NCBI RefSeq assembly: GCF_900106015.1
Contig: NZ_LT629797.1
Span: 248,001 to 312,000, forward strand
Direction: 5' to 3'
DNA length: 64,000 bases
Source: Pseudomonas sihuiensis
GTDB taxonomy: Bacteria; Pseudomonadota; Gammaproteobacteria; Pseudomonadales; Pseudomonadaceae
The position numbers and the translations under genes were made by a program. Below, one piece after another: positions 35,408-45,607 of this stretch; within the stretch, counting starts at the first letter, position 1, and each line of letters starts with the position of its first letter. Below the pieces are notes generated by a model that was not told where the DNA came from, made no database searches, and saw only the letters and a program-made list of their open reading frames with translations.

Positions 35408-36526
35408 ATGCTCGAACTCGACTCCACCCTGGCGCAGCATATAGTCGACCGCGCCATGGCCATCCTGCCGCACAACATCAACGTGATGGATGCCCAGGGC
35501 ATGATCATCGGCAGCGGCGACCCCAGCCGCCTGCACACCCGTCATGAAGGTGCACAGCTGGTGCTGGCCAACCGACGCGTGGTGGAGATCGATGCGCAGG
35601 CGGCGGCCTGCCTGCGGGGCGTCAAACCCGGTGTCAACCTGCCTTTGCTGCATGCCGAACGCCTGATTGGCGTGCTCGGTATCACCGGTGACCCCGAGAT
35701 CGTGCGGCCATATGCCGAGCTGGTGCGTATGGCTGCGGAGATGCTGGTCGAGCATCGCGTGTTGCAGGCTGAGCGGCATTGGCAGCGGCATCAGCAGGAG
35801 GCCTGGTTGCGACAGCTGCTCGACCCCATGCTGCGCCTGTCCAGTCTCGAGGTCGATGCCGAACGCCTGGGCCTGCAAATGACTTGGCCGCGACAGATGT
35901 GCCTGCTGCAACTCGATGGAGAGGGCGATCCGCTGCCGCGTCAGGCTCGTCTGCTCGCCGCACTGGGGGGCAAGAGTGAACATCTGGTAGCGCCGCTCGG
36001 GCGTCATGAGCTGCTCTGGTGTCGGCCTTACAGCACCACGCGCGATGATCGCGCCTGGCTGCAGCAGGCTGACGAGCGCGAGTGGGGCGTGAGTTCGCTG
36101 GCGCTCAGCGATCCGCTGCATGATCTGACCGAGCTGCGCCAGGCCAGCCTGGTCCTGCGCGATCTTCAGGCCTACGGCCAGGCGCGCTTTCCTGGTCGTC
36201 GTCTGCTGCGTCTGGACGAATTGCGTCTGCCGACGCTGCTCTATGCCCAGCGCCACAGCTGGTTGCTGCAGGGCTGGCTGGCCCCGTTGCGTCAGGTGCT
36301 GACGCAGGACCCACAGGGCACGCTGAGGGCGACGCTGGAAGCCTGGTGCGCGCATGACGGTCAGGTGCAAACCTGTGCGCAGGAGTTGGGCATTCATCGC
36401 AATACGTTGCGCTATCGCCTGGAGCGCATCGCCGAACTCAGTGGCCTGGACCTCAATCGGCTGGATCAACGCCTGCAGCTATCCTTGGGGCTGGGCTTGC
36501 TGGAACCCGCCGCGAAGGATCTTTGA
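35408..36526 (+). CDS. cdaR: CdaR-family transcriptional regulator (sugar diacid type)
   Basis: 372 aa. An N-terminal sugar-diacid recognition domain (about residues 1-135, MLELDSTLAQHIVDRAMAIL) and a C-terminal PucR-type HTH (about 320-370, ELGIHRNTLRYRLERIAELSG). In E. coli CdaR responds to glycerate and activates glucarate/galactarate genes. Here it precedes a GntP permease and a glycerate kinase, so glycerate is the likely signal. Gene order and domains agree. The exact ligand is inference. Confidence 0.9.
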   Translation: MLELDSTLAQHIVDRAMAILPHNINVMDAQGMIIGSGDPSRLHTRHEGAQLVLANRRVVEIDAQAAACLRGVKPGVNLPLLHAERLIGVLGITGDPEIVRPYAELVRMAAEMLVEHRVLQAERHWQRHQQEAWLRQLLDPMLRLSSLEVDAERLGLQMTWPRQMCLLQLDGEGDPLPRQARLLAALGGKSEHLVAPLGRHELLWCRPYSTTRDDRAWLQQADEREWGVSSLALSDPLHDLTELRQASLVLRDLQAYGQARFPGRRLLRLDELRLPTLLYAQRHSWLLQGWLAPLRQVLTQDPQGTLRATLEAWCAHDGQVQTCAQELGIHRNTLRYRLERIAELSGLDLNRLDQRLQLSLGLGLLEPAAKDL

Positions 36527-36722
36527 ACGCTCGGTAATCCGCTCCCGCTGGTAAAGACGGGCAGATGGCTTTGTGCGATTGCACAGCCTCTTGCGCGTGG
36601 CTGCGGCTGTTTTAGTGCCAGCGCACAGGGCGAGGCTGGGGGTGGCTGAGCCACAATGTGGCGCCTCTCGGCATTCCCATCCGGGCCCTGCGCCCGCCAT
36701 AACAACAATGAGGAGACTGGTC

Positions 36723-38090
36723 ATGGGCCTGGTCCTGATTCTGGTGGCACTGATCGCGTTCATCGTGCTGTCCACTACCCGTTTGAAATTGCACCCTTTC
36801 CTGGCGTTGTTGGCCGCTGCACTGATCGCCGGCTTCGCCTACCAGCTGCCCGGCGGCGAAATCATCAAGACCATGACGGCCGGCTTTGGCGGCATTCTCG
36901 GTTATATCGGTATCGTCATCGTTCTCGGCACCATCATCGGCGTGATCCTCGAGCGTAGCGGTGCCGCCATCACCATGGCCGAGACGGTGATTCGTCTGCT
37001 GGGTCAGCGTTTCCCCACCCTGACCATGTCGATCATCGGCTATCTGGTATCGATTCCGGTGTTCTGCGACTCCGGTTACGTCATTCTCAACTCGCTGAAG
37101 AATGCCCTGGCCGCGCGCATGAAGGTGTCCGTGGTGGCCATGAGCGTGGCTCTGGCGACCGGCCTGTACGCCACTCACACCTTCGTGCCGCCAACCCCCG
37201 GTCCGATCGCTGCGGCCGGCAACCTGGGCCTGGAAACGTCCCTGGGCCTGGTTATTCTGGTCGGTCTGCTGGTCGCAGCGGTCACCGCCGTTGCCGGTAT
37301 GCTGTGGGCCAACCGGTTCCTCAAGCAGAACGACCACGAATTGCTGGAAGAGGCGCCGAGCGAACTGCTCGCCGATAGCGTCGATTTCGATGCACTGCGT
37401 GCCCGCTATGGCAAGCTGCCCAGCGCCTGGCAGGCGTTCGCGCCAATCTTCGTGCCCATCATCCTGATCTGCCTGGGCTCGGTCGCTGCTTTCCCGAGCA
37501 AGCCCTTCGGTACTGGCGCTTTCTTCGACGTGCTCAGCTTCCTCGGTCAGCCGGTTGCCGCGCTGCTGGTAGGCCTGGTGCTGGCTTGCTCGCTGCTTAA
37601 GGGCGAAGGCAAGCGTCAGCAGTTCCATGATCATGTGGCTCACGGCCTGAAAGAGGCGGCGCCGATTCTGTTGATCACCGGTGCCGGTGGCGCCTTCGGT
37701 GCCATTCTCAAGGCTACCGCGCTGACCGGTTATCTGGGCGACACCCTGTCGGCGCTGGGTATCGGCCTGTTCATGCCGTTCCTGGTGGCTGCTGCGCTGA
37801 AGAGTGCTCAGGGTTCTTCTACTGTTGCCCTGGTTACCACCTCGGCGATGGTTGCGCCGCTGCTGGGCAATCTGGGGCTCGACAGCGAGATGGGCCGCGT
37901 GTTGACCGTGATGGCCATTGGTGCGGGTGCGATGACCGTTTCTCACGCCAACGACAGCTTCTTCTGGGTCGTGACCCAGTTCAGCCGCATGAAAGTGGCG
38001 ACCGCTTACCGTGCCCAGACCATGGCGACCCTGATCCAGGGTATTGCCGGTATGGCCGCTGTCTGGCTGCTGAGCCTGGTTTTGCTGTAA
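36723..38090 (+). CDS. GntP-family permease, probable glycerate/gluconate transporter
   Basis: 455 aa, about 12-14 membrane helices. It has the GntP family signature SIPVFCDSGYVILNSL and the ATHTFVPPTPGPIAAAG stretch, and ends NDSFFWVVTQFS...LVLL. It couples uptake of small sugar acids to protons. The start was set at ATGGGCCTGGTC behind ATGAGGAGACTGGTC, which supplies the ribosome site. It lies between cdaR and glycerate kinase; glycerate or a related acid is the likely substrate. Confidence 0.9.
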   Translation: MGLVLILVALIAFIVLSTTRLKLHPFLALLAAALIAGFAYQLPGGEIIKTMTAGFGGILGYIGIVIVLGTIIGVILERSGAAITMAETVIRLLGQRFPTLTMSIIGYLVSIPVFCDSGYVILNSLKNALAARMKVSVVAMSVALATGLYATHTFVPPTPGPIAAAGNLGLETSLGLVILVGLLVAAVTAVAGMLWANRFLKQNDHELLEEAPSELLADSVDFDALRARYGKLPSAWQAFAPIFVPIILICLGSVAAFPSKPFGTGAFFDVLSFLGQPVAALLVGLVLACSLLKGEGKRQQFHDHVAHGLKEAAPILLITGAGGAFGAILKATALTGYLGDTLSALGIGLFMPFLVAAALKSAQGSSTVALVTTSAMVAPLLGNLGLDSEMGRVLTVMAIGAGAMTVSHANDSFFWVVTQFSRMKVATAYRAQTMATLIQGIAGMAAVWLLSLVLL

Positions 38091-38145
38091 TCCTGCTTTA
38101 CCGGCAGGCGGCTATGGTCGCCTGCCTCCTTTCGAGGTACCTACC

Positions 38146-39279
38146 ATGAAAATCGTCATTGCTCCTGATTCCTTCAAGGAGAGCCTCAGCGCACCCGACG
38201 TGGCCGCTGCCATCGCCCGCGGTTGGCAGCAGGTGTTTCCCGAGGCCGAGTGTTTGCTGCGGCCAATGGCCGATGGCGGCGAGGGTACGGTCGATGCTTT
38301 GCTGGCCGCCGTGGGTGGCGAGCGCCGTGAGCGTGAGGTGCGTGGCCCCATGGGTGAGCCGGTCAAGGCGCATTGGGGCTGGCTGGGGCAGGGTACGGCG
38401 GTCATCGAGATGGCGGCTGCCAGCGGCCTGCACTGGGTGCCGCGTGAACAGCGCGATGCTCGTCTGGCCAGCAGCTTCGGCACTGGCGAGCTGATCCGTG
38501 AGGCGCTGGATGCCGGTGCTACGCGAATCATCCTGGGGCTGGGCGGCAGTGCTACCAATGACGCCGGTGTTGGCCTGTTACAGGCGCTGGGGATGCGTTT
38601 TCTCGATGCCCAGGGGCGGGAGCTGGCGCCGGGCGGTGCGGCTTTGGCCGGTCTCGACCAGCTTGATCTGAGCGGGCTCGACGCACGTTTGCTCAAGGTG
38701 CAGATCGAGGTCGCCGCCGATGTCGACAATCCCTTGTGCGGGCCACGCGGCGCATCTGCGGTGTTCGGTCCGCAGAAGGGCGCGACGCCTGAGCATGTCG
38801 CGGAGCTGGATACGGCACTCGGCCGCTTTGCCCGTATCGCAGCGGCGACGCTGGGCGAGGATCATGCCGAGTTTCCCGGTGTGGGCGCGGCGGGTGGTCT
38901 CGGTTTCGCTGCTCGTGCCTTCCTCAAAGCCAGTTTCCGCCCCGGTATCGCGCTGGTGGCCGAATTGTCCGGTCTCGCCGCGGCGGTGGAGAACGCGGAT
39001 CTGGTGATTACCGGGGAAGGGCGCATGGATGCCCAGACCCTGCACGGCAAGACACCGGTCGGCGTAGCGCGCGTGGCGCGTGCGGCCGGGGTGCCGGTCA
39101 TCGCCTTGTCCGGTAGCCTGGGCGACAACTATCAAGCGCTGTACGAGGCGGGTATCGAAGCTGCATTCAGCCTGGCGCCGGGCCCGTTGTCCCTGGAGCA
39201 GGCGATGGCCGGTGCGGCGGCTGAGTTGCAGGCGCGTACCGCGGATATCGCCCGGCTCTGGCGCCTTGCTCGCTCCTGA
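38146..39279 (+). CDS. glxK: Glycerate 2-kinase
   Basis: Phosphorylates D-glycerate to 2-phosphoglycerate (GarK/GlxK family, COG1929), 377 aa, normal length. The starting segment MKIVIAPDSFKESLSAPDVAAAI, the MADGGEGTVDALL motif and the C-terminal GEGRMDAQTLHGKTPVGVA motif are all present. It follows the GntP permease by 55 bases. Together with the CdaR-type regulator it forms a glycerate uptake and use unit. Confidence 0.95.
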   Translation: MKIVIAPDSFKESLSAPDVAAAIARGWQQVFPEAECLLRPMADGGEGTVDALLAAVGGERREREVRGPMGEPVKAHWGWLGQGTAVIEMAAASGLHWVPREQRDARLASSFGTGELIREALDAGATRIILGLGGSATNDAGVGLLQALGMRFLDAQGRELAPGGAALAGLDQLDLSGLDARLLKVQIEVAADVDNPLCGPRGASAVFGPQKGATPEHVAELDTALGRFARIAAATLGEDHAEFPGVGAAGGLGFAARAFLKASFRPGIALVAELSGLAAAVENADLVITGEGRMDAQTLHGKTPVGVARVARAAGVPVIALSGSLGDNYQALYEAGIEAAFSLAPGPLSLEQAMAGAAAELQARTADIARLWRLARS

Positions 39280-39393
39280 TAGAGCGAACCTGGCTGAACT
39301 TGGTCTGTCTGAAATTACTATTGTTCAGGCTCCGCCGTGACAGTTACGCTCGCCCGGCGTCTAATGGATTGAGATACCTCTGGAGGAATTGCT

Positions 39394-39855
39394 ATGCGTA
39401 AACCCACTCTGCTCATTACCTCGCTGGCCGCGATGCTGGCCCTCGGGGGCTGTCAGTCCAGCCTGACCGGCGATACCTACAGCCGCGATGAGGCCCGAGC
39501 GGTGCAAACAGTACGCATGGGCACCATCGAATCGCTGCGTCCGGTGAAGATCGAAGGGACCAAGACACCAATCGGTGCGGGTGCCGGTGCTGTGGTTGGT
39601 GGCATCGGTGGCAGTGGCCTCGGTGGTGGGCGCGGCAGTGCGGTCCTGGCTGTGGTCGGTGCCGTTGCCGGTGGTCTGTTGGGCGCCGCTGCTGAAGAAG
39701 GCCTGACCCGGACTCAGGGTGTTGAGATCACCGTGCGTGAGGACGACGGCACCATGCGCGCCTACGTCCAGGAAGTCGAGCCGAACCAGGTGTTCCGCGT
39801 CGGCGAGCGCGTGCGCATCATGACGGTCAACGGTACCAGTCGCGTTACCCACTGA
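39394..39855 (+). CDS. Glycine-zipper outer-membrane lipoprotein (SlyB-like)
   Basis: 153 aa. Lipobox LGGC (Cys20), a short domain, then a glycine zipper (about residues 64-100, GAGAGAVVGGIGGSGLGGG) and a C-terminal beta domain with VEITVREDDGTMRAYVQEVE. Layout and length match the SlyB/Pcp family of outer-membrane lipoproteins that stabilise the envelope under stress. It has its own terminator and a good GGAGGA site before the ATG. Confidence 0.9.
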   Translation: MRKPTLLITSLAAMLALGGCQSSLTGDTYSRDEARAVQTVRMGTIESLRPVKIEGTKTPIGAGAGAVVGGIGGSGLGGGRGSAVLAVVGAVAGGLLGAAAEEGLTRTQGVEITVREDDGTMRAYVQEVEPNQVFRVGERVRIMTVNGTSRVTH

Positions 39856-39865
39856 TCGTTACAAA

Positions 39866-39900
39866 CCAGCCGGAGCAGCTTTGGTTGCTCCGGCTTTTTG
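39866..39900 (+). terminator. Terminator of the SlyB-like gene
   Basis: Perfect ten-base arms AGCCGGAGCA / TGCTCCGGCT around an eight-base loop, followed by five T. Confidence 0.93.
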
Positions 39901-40215
39901 TTGCCTGTCATCCCGGGCGACAACTTGTCGGGCTTGCGCAAAAGAAGCGCTCCCGGCAATTTTCTGTGGCCTCGCTATAGTGGTGGTCGGCTGTCAGCAG
40001 CACCTCCAGCCGCCTGCATGTTACCAAGTGTGTTTAACGATAATTCAATGCATGACGTTGTCTTGATAGTTATGGATAATCGGCCGTTATGCTTGTGCCG
40101 ACAACAACTTAGCTGAACCGTTGCGGTGCATGAACTATCACCGTCAGGGAGTTGCGACTCCAATTCTCGTCGTTGGGTCAGTTGACCTGACGTGCCTGCT
40201 TAAGGGGTTTTTCCG
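39901..40215. promoter_or_regulatory. Gene-free leader region of the second antiporter operon
   Basis: About 310 bases without a convincing gene; two short open frames lack ribosome sites and are not coding in composition. AT-rich from about 40020 to 40110. Close to phaAB there are two small palindromes: GGAGT-TGCG-ACTCC (40148-40161) and GGTCA-GT-TGACC (40176-40187). These may be operators or leader hairpins. The promoter for the operon should lie here. Confidence 0.5.
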
Positions 40216-43008
40216 ATGGCGCTTGCGCTGATTGTCGCCTTGCCATTTCTTGGGTTGTTTCTGCCGGTGCTCGCCGATCGGCTTGGACGCTCGGCCTGTG
40301 CCGCGGCTGCGGCTATAGCGCCCATCGTGGCGCTGGTGCTGCTGTTCAGCTACCAGCCTGCGGTGTTCGCAGGCGAGGTGCTGCGGGTCAAACTGGAGTG
40401 GTTGCCGCACCTGGGGCTGAATCTCAGTCTGCGCCTCGATGGTCTGGGCTTTCTGTTTGCCCTGCTGATTCTCGGCATCGGCCTGCTGGTCATCCTCTAC
40501 GCGCGCTATTACCTGGCCAAGACCGAGCCCATGGGGCGTTTCTTTGCCTTCCTGCTGCTGTTCATGGGCGCCATGCTCGGTGTGGTGCTGTCGGAAAACC
40601 TGCTGCTGATGCTGATGTTCTGGGAGCTGACCAGCCTGTCGTCGTTCCTGCTGATCGGCTTCTGGGGTTCGCGCTCCGATGCCCGCAAGGGCGCGCGCAT
40701 GGCGCTGGCAATCACCGGTGGCGGTGGTCTGGCGTTGCTCGCCGGTATCCTGCTGATCGGCCACATCGCCGGTAGCTTCGAACTGTCTCAAGTGCTGGCC
40801 GCCGGCTACGCGATTCGCGCGCACGAGCTGTATCCGCTGGCGCTGGTGCTGGTGCTGCTGGGCGTGTTCACCAAATCGGCGCAATTCCCTTTCCATTTCT
40901 GGCTGCCGCACGCGATGGCGGCGCCGACACCGGTATCGGCGTATCTGCACTCGGCGACCATGGTCAAGGCCGGGGTCTTCCTGCTGGCGCGTCTGTACCC
41001 AGCGCTGGCCGGTTCCGAGTGGTGGTTCTACATCGTCAGCCTGACCGGCCTGGCCACCTTGCTGGTGGGCGCGGGCATGGCGCTATTCCAGCATGACCTG
41101 AAGGGCCTGCTGGCGTATTCGACCATCAGCCACCTGGGCCTGATCACCCTGCTGTTCGGCCTGGATACCCAGCTAGCGGCTGTGGCGGCGGTGTTCCACA
41201 TCATCAACCACGCGACCTTCAAGGCTTCGCTGTTCATGGCTGCCGGCATCATCGACCACGAAACCGGTAGCCGCGACATGCGGCGAATAAACGGCTTGTG
41301 GAAGTACATGCCGCATACGGCGGTGCTGGCGATGGTGGCGGCTTCGGCCATGGCTGGCGTGCCGCTGCTCAATGGCTTTTTGAGCAAGGAGATGTTCTTC
41401 ACCGAAACCTTGCACCAGCACCTGCTGGGCGGTTTCAACTGGGTGATTCCGGCTGCCGCGACCCTGGCCGGGGTGTTCTCGGTGGCCTATTCGCTGCGTT
41501 TCATTCACGACGTGTTCTTCAATGGCGAGCCGATCGACCTGCCCAAATATCCGCCGCACGAGCCGCCGCGCTACATGAAGGTGCCGGTCGAGGTGCTGGT
41601 GTTCCTCTGCCTGCTGGTCGGCATCGTGCCAGCCTACACTGTAGCGCCGTTGTTGGCCGCCGCCGCCGCTTCGACCTTGGGTGGCGAGCTGCCTGAGTAC
41701 AGCCTGGCCATCTGGCACGGTTTCAACCTGCCGCTCCTGATGAGTTTCGTTGCGCTGTTCGGCGGGATCATCGTCTATGCCTGTCGCAAGCCGCTGTTCC
41801 GCTGGTATGAAGGTTTGCCCAACCTGGATGCCAAGGATGCCTTCGACCAGGTGGTGCGTTACTCGACGCGCTTGGCCGTGCGCATTACCGCGCTGCTGGA
41901 AAGTGGCTCGCAGCAGCGTTACCTGGCCTGGATGCTGGGCAGTGCACTGACCCTGGTGATCATTGCGCTGTCGCCGCTGGAGCAGTTGACTGGTAGCGTG
42001 GCGATGACACCGATCGATCCGCTGACAACCATCGGTATGTTGATTCTGATGCTGACTGCGGTGCTCACCGTGGTTTTCCACCGCCGCCGCCTGGTGGCGC
42101 TGATGATCCTCAGCGCCGCTGGTCTGATGGTGGCGCTGGCCTTCGCCCGCTTCTCCGCCCCGGATCTGGCGCTGACCCAGTTGTCGGTCGAGGTGGTGAC
42201 CATCATCCTGCTGATGCTCACCCTGTACTTCATGACTGATCGCACCCCGGCGGAGTCGAGCAGCCTGCGCGGCCTGCGTGATCTGGTCCTGGCGCTGGGC
42301 AGCGGCACCATGGTGGCGATGCTGACCTACGCCGTGCTGACCCGTCCTTACCAGAGCATTTCCTCGTTCTTTCTTGAGAACAGCGTCTCCGGTGGCGGCG
42401 GTACCAACGTGGTCAACGTGATCCTGGTGGACTTCCGCGGCTTCGATACCCTGGGCGAGATCACCGTGCTGGCGATTGCTGCCATCGGTATCTACGCGCT
42501 GCTGCATGGCCTGCACCTGCCGCATCCGACCCACGACAAGAATGGTCGTCCATGGTCGACCGATGCGCATCCGATGATCCTCGACAACCTGGCGCGGGCC
42601 ATGCTGCCGATGGCGCTGCTGATTTCGGCGTTCATCTTCCTGCGCGGGCACAACCTGCCGGGCGGCGGCTTCATCGCCGGCCTGATCACCTCGGTGGCGT
42701 TGATTCTGCAGTACATCTCCCATGGTGTGACCTGGACCCAGGAACGCCTGAAATTCAGCTATCACGCCACCGCCGGTTGGGGCGTGCTGATAGCCGGACT
42801 GACGGGTCTGGGCAGCTGGCTCTTCGGCTCGCCGTTCCTGACTTCGGCGTTCGGCCATTTCCATATTCCGCTGATCGGCGAAATTGAACTGGCTACCGCG
42901 ATCCTCTTCGATCTTGGGGTATATCTGGCCGTTGTCGGTGCCACCCTGCTGATTCTTTCCAATATCGGCCATGTCAGTCAGGACGAGTCGTGCAAGGAGG
43001 TCATCTGA
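40216..43008 (+). CDS. phaAB: Mrp/Pha-type cation/H+ antiporter fused subunit A/B (second cluster)
   Basis: 930 aa, NuoL-like subunit A fused to subunit B (from about residue 790, [18 protein letters not shown]). The conserved E137 in LMFWELTS and the lysine in [14 protein letters not shown] are present. It heads a plus-strand operon AB-C-D-E-F-G of overlapping genes, matching sha/pha genes of P. aeruginosa (PA1054-PA1059) as I recall, where it supports Na+ resistance. Best seen as the ancestral copy; the minus-strand set at 23543-29300 is the extra one (inference). Confidence 0.96.
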   Translation: MALALIVALPFLGLFLPVLADRLGRSACAAAAAIAPIVALVLLFSYQPAVFAGEVLRVKLEWLPHLGLNLSLRLDGLGFLFALLILGIGLLVILYARYYLAKTEPMGRFFAFLLLFMGAMLGVVLSENLLLMLMFWELTSLSSFLLIGFWGSRSDARKGARMALAITGGGGLALLAGILLIGHIAGSFELSQVLAAGYAIRAHELYPLALVLVLLGVFTKSAQFPFHFWLPHAMAAPTPVSAYLHSATMVKAGVFLLARLYPALAGSEWWFYIVSLTGLATLLVGAGMALFQHDLKGLLAYSTISHLGLITLLFGLDTQLAAVAAVFHIINHATFKASLFMAAGIIDHETGSRDMRRINGLWKYMPHTAVLAMVAASAMAGVPLLNGFLSKEMFFTETLHQHLLGGFNWVIPAAATLAGVFSVAYSLRFIHDVFFNGEPIDLPKYPPHEPPRYMKVPVEVLVFLCLLVGIVPAYTVAPLLAAAAASTLGGELPEYSLAIWHGFNLPLLMSFVALFGGIIVYACRKPLFRWYEGLPNLDAKDAFDQVVRYSTRLAVRITALLESGSQQRYLAWMLGSALTLVIIALSPLEQLTGSVAMTPIDPLTTIGMLILMLTAVLTVVFHRRRLVALMILSAAGLMVALAFARFSAPDLALTQLSVEVVTIILLMLTLYFMTDRTPAESSSLRGLRDLVLALGSGTMVAMLTYAVLTRPYQSISSFFLENSVSGGGGTNVVNVILVDFRGFDTLGEITVLAIAAIGIYALLHGLHLPHPTHDKNGRPWSTDAHPMILDNLARAMLPMALLISAFIFLRGHNLPGGGFIAGLITSVALILQYISHGVTWTQERLKFSYHATAGWGVLIAGLTGLGSWLFGSPFLTSAFGHFHIPLIGEIELATAILFDLGVYLAVVGATLLILSNIGHVSQDESCKEVI

Positions 43009-43009
43009 T

Positions 43010-43339
43010 ATGGAGGCAGTATTCGCAATCACCCTCGGGGTGCTGACTGCCAGCGGCGTGTACCTACTGCTAAGGGCGCGCATTTTCCCGGTAGTGATGG
43101 GGCTGACCCTGATCTCTTATGCAGTGAATCTGTTCATCTTCTCCACCGGCCGTCTCGGCACGGGTGTGCCGGCGGTGATCGGCAAGAGCGCCGAGTACGG
43201 TGACCCACTGCCGCAGGCGCTGGTGCTCACCGCCATCGTCATTGGCTTCGCCATGACCGCGTTCGTCGTGGTGTTGGCCCTGCGTGGCATGGGCGAACTG
43301 AAAACCGATCACGTCGATGGCGAGGAGCCGCGCGCATGA
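43010..43339 (+). CDS. phaC: Pha-type antiporter subunit C (second cluster)
   Basis: 109 aa, NuoK-like three-helix protein with DPLPQALVLTAIVIGFAMTAF. It lacks the His/Asp-rich tail of the first cluster's subunit C. The ATG follows AAGGAGG by nine bases and lies one base after the phaAB stop; an earlier start inside phaAB is less likely. It overlaps phaD by four bases. Confidence 0.93.
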   Translation: MEAVFAITLGVLTASGVYLLLRARIFPVVMGLTLISYAVNLFIFSTGRLGTGVPAVIGKSAEYGDPLPQALVLTAIVIGFAMTAFVVVLALRGMGELKTDHVDGEEPRA

Positions 43340-44847
43340 GTCACGCCATCATCCTCCCCATTCTGTTGCCGCTGTTCATCGGCGCGTTGTTGCTGGTCGG
43401 TCACGGCTGGTCGCGTGACGTGAAGCGGGGCATTTCCCTGGTCGGCTGCCTGGCGCTGCTGCCGGTGTGCCTGTATCTGGTGCTGTTGGCCGGTGAGGGG
43501 CAGTTGCAGGTCTATGCGCTGGGTAACTGGGTTGCGCCGTTCGGCATCATGCTGCTGCTCGACCGCTTCAACGCTGCGCTGCTGTTGCTCACCGCGCTGC
43601 TCGCCTGCTTCGCCCTGATCTACGCCTGCCGTGGCGACGATGAGCGTGGGCCGAACTTCCATGCGCTGTTCCAGTTTCAGTTGCTCGGCATCAACGGTGC
43701 ATTCCTCACCGCCGACCTGTTCAACCTGTTCGTGTTCTTCGAGATCCTGCTGATCTCGTCGTATGCATTGCTGCTGCATGGCAACCGTGCCAATCAGGTC
43801 AAGGCCGGCGTGCACTACGTGGTGCTCAACCTGCTGGGCTCGTCGTTCTTCCTGATCGGCATCAGCCTGCTGTATGGACTGACCGGCACCCTGAACATGC
43901 CGGATCTGGCTGCGCGGGTGGCCAGCGCCGACGTTGCCGACGCGCCGCTGATCAAGGCGGCTGCCTACCTGCTGCTGATCGTTTTCGGTCTCAAGGCCGC
44001 CGTGCTGCCGCTGTGCTTCTGGCTGCCGCGCGCCTATGCCGCAGCGCCCGCTTCGGTGGCGGCGTTGTTCGCAATCATGACCAAGGTGGGCTTCTACGCC
44101 GTCGTTCGCGTGTTCACTCTGGTGTTCGGCGAAGAGGCCGGGCCGCTGGCCAATCTTGGCCATGAACTGCTCTGGTGGCTGGCCCTGCCGACCATTGCCT
44201 TCGGTGTGATTGGCGCTCTGGGAGCGCGACAGTTGCAGGCGTTGCTGGCCTATCTGGTGGTGGTCTCGGTGGGCACCCTGATGGCCGGTTTCGCTATGGG
44301 CAGCCCGGCGGCGCTGAGCGCGGCGCTCTACTACATGCTGCACAGCACGCTGATCAGTGCGGCGTTGTTCCTGCTGGCAGGCCTGGTGGTTGCCCAGCGT
44401 GACAGTGCCGGCGGCGACCTGCAGCAGGAGCGCGTGCTGCGCCAGCCGCTGGTGCTGGGCTGCATGTTCTTCTTCGCGTCGATTTCCGTGGCCGGGTTGC
44501 CGCCGTTCTCCGGGTTCCTCGGCAAGATGCTGCTACTGCGCGCCGCGGAGCCTGGCTGGCAAGCCTGGAGCCTGTGGCCGGTGGTGCTGATTGGCGGGCT
44601 GCTGACGCTGGTGGCGCTGAGCCGCGCTGGTACCAGTCTGTTCTGGTTGGGCCAGCAAACGGATGGCCAGCCCTCGACAGCCCAACCGGCTGACCGGGTG
44701 AGCCTCCTGGCAGCGCTTGGCCTGTTGCTGGCCAGCCCGCTGCTGATGATCGCCGCTGCTCCGATAATGGCGTATCTGGAGGCGGCTGCGGCGCAGTTGC
44801 TCGATCTGCAACCCTATCTGTCGATCATCGCCGGAGGTGCGGCATGA
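43336..44847 (+). CDS. phaD: Pha-type antiporter subunit D (second cluster)
   Basis: 503 aa, about 14 membrane helices of the NuoM/N type, with the glutamate in NLFVFFEILLISSYALLLHG and the lysine in GLKAAVLPLCFWLPRAYA. It overlaps phaC and phaE by four bases each. Its family is the same as MnhD at 24683, but the two differ through most of their length. Confidence 0.95.
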   Translation: MSHAIILPILLPLFIGALLLVGHGWSRDVKRGISLVGCLALLPVCLYLVLLAGEGQLQVYALGNWVAPFGIMLLLDRFNAALLLLTALLACFALIYACRGDDERGPNFHALFQFQLLGINGAFLTADLFNLFVFFEILLISSYALLLHGNRANQVKAGVHYVVLNLLGSSFFLIGISLLYGLTGTLNMPDLAARVASADVADAPLIKAAAYLLLIVFGLKAAVLPLCFWLPRAYAAAPASVAALFAIMTKVGFYAVVRVFTLVFGEEAGPLANLGHELLWWLALPTIAFGVIGALGARQLQALLAYLVVVSVGTLMAGFAMGSPAALSAALYYMLHSTLISAALFLLAGLVVAQRDSAGGDLQQERVLRQPLVLGCMFFFASISVAGLPPFSGFLGKMLLLRAAEPGWQAWSLWPVVLIGGLLTLVALSRAGTSLFWLGQQTDGQPSTAQPADRVSLLAALGLLLASPLLMIAAAPIMAYLEAAAAQLLDLQPYLSIIAGGAA

Positions 44848-45341
44848 GGCGTTTCTTCCCCCATCCGCGGATGATGTTGCTATTGACGGTGCTCTGGCTG
44901 CTATTGGTCAACACCCTCAACCTGGGGCATATCCTGCTCGGGCTGTTTCTGGGCTGGTCGATCGTGCACCTGTGCGGCGATTTCCTGCTGACCGTGCCGA
45001 AAGTACGCAAGCCCCTGGGGTTGCTGCTGTTTATCGGCAAGGTGTTCTACGACATCGTGGTTGCCAATCTACAGGTGGTGAAACTGGTATTGGGGCCGAA
45101 ATCGCGCCTCGAGCCGGCATTCGTCGAGGTACCGGTCGAGATCGAGGATGAGTTCGTGCTGTCGGCCCTGGCCTGCATCATTTCGCTGACCCCCGGCACG
45201 GTTTCTGCCGGCCTCAGCTCCGACCACAAGACACTGCTGCTGCACGGGCTCAACGTGCCGGATCGCGACGAGCTGATCGCCGAGGTCAAGAGTCGCTACG
45301 AAAAGCCGCTGCTGGAGATTTTCGAATGCTCGAGAACGTAG
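44844..45341 (+). CDS. phaE: Pha-type antiporter subunit E (second cluster)
   Basis: 165 aa. N-terminal membrane helices followed by the subunit E domain with ACIISLTPGTVSAGLSSDHK and HGLNVPDRDELIAEVKSRYE. It overlaps phaD by four bases and phaF by 16, so translation is tightly linked. Confidence 0.93.
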   Translation: MRRFFPHPRMMLLLTVLWLLLVNTLNLGHILLGLFLGWSIVHLCGDFLLTVPKVRKPLGLLLFIGKVFYDIVVANLQVVKLVLGPKSRLEPAFVEVPVEIEDEFVLSALACIISLTPGTVSAGLSSDHKTLLLHGLNVPDRDELIAEVKSRYEKPLLEIFECSRT

Positions 45342-45595
45342 TCTTTCTGTGCATGGGCATCCTCACGCTGGCCATGCTGCTCAATGTCGCGCGTCTGGTC
45401 GAAGGGCCGAGCCTGGTGGATCGCGTACTGGCCCTGGATACCCTGTACATCAACGCGTTGGCGCTGATCGTGCTGTTCGGCATCTGGCTGGCATCGGATC
45501 TGTTCTTCGAGGCCGCGCTGCTGATCGCGGTGATGGGCTTCGTCGGCACGGTCGCAGTGGGTAAACACCTGCTGCACGGCGACATCATCGATTAA
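45326..45595 (+). CDS. phaF: Pha-type antiporter subunit F (second cluster)
   Basis: 89 aa, three membrane helices, with VEGPSLVDRVLALDTLYINAL. The start lies inside the end of phaE. The polar C-terminal tail found in MnhF is missing here. Followed closely by phaG. Confidence 0.93.
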   Translation: MLENVVFLCMGILTLAMLLNVARLVEGPSLVDRVLALDTLYINALALIVLFGIWLASDLFFEAALLIAVMGFVGTVAVGKHLLHGDIID

Positions 45596-45607
45596 GAGGG
45601 AATGACC

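Noticed and set aside
39881..40116. Short open frames upstream of phaAB
   Set aside because: They overlap a terminator and an AT-rich leader region and have no ribosome site or recognisable product.
41173..43083. 636-codon open frame antisense to phaAB
   Set aside because: Product is Gln/Arg/His-rich, typical of the antisense frame of membrane-protein genes; no ribosome site.
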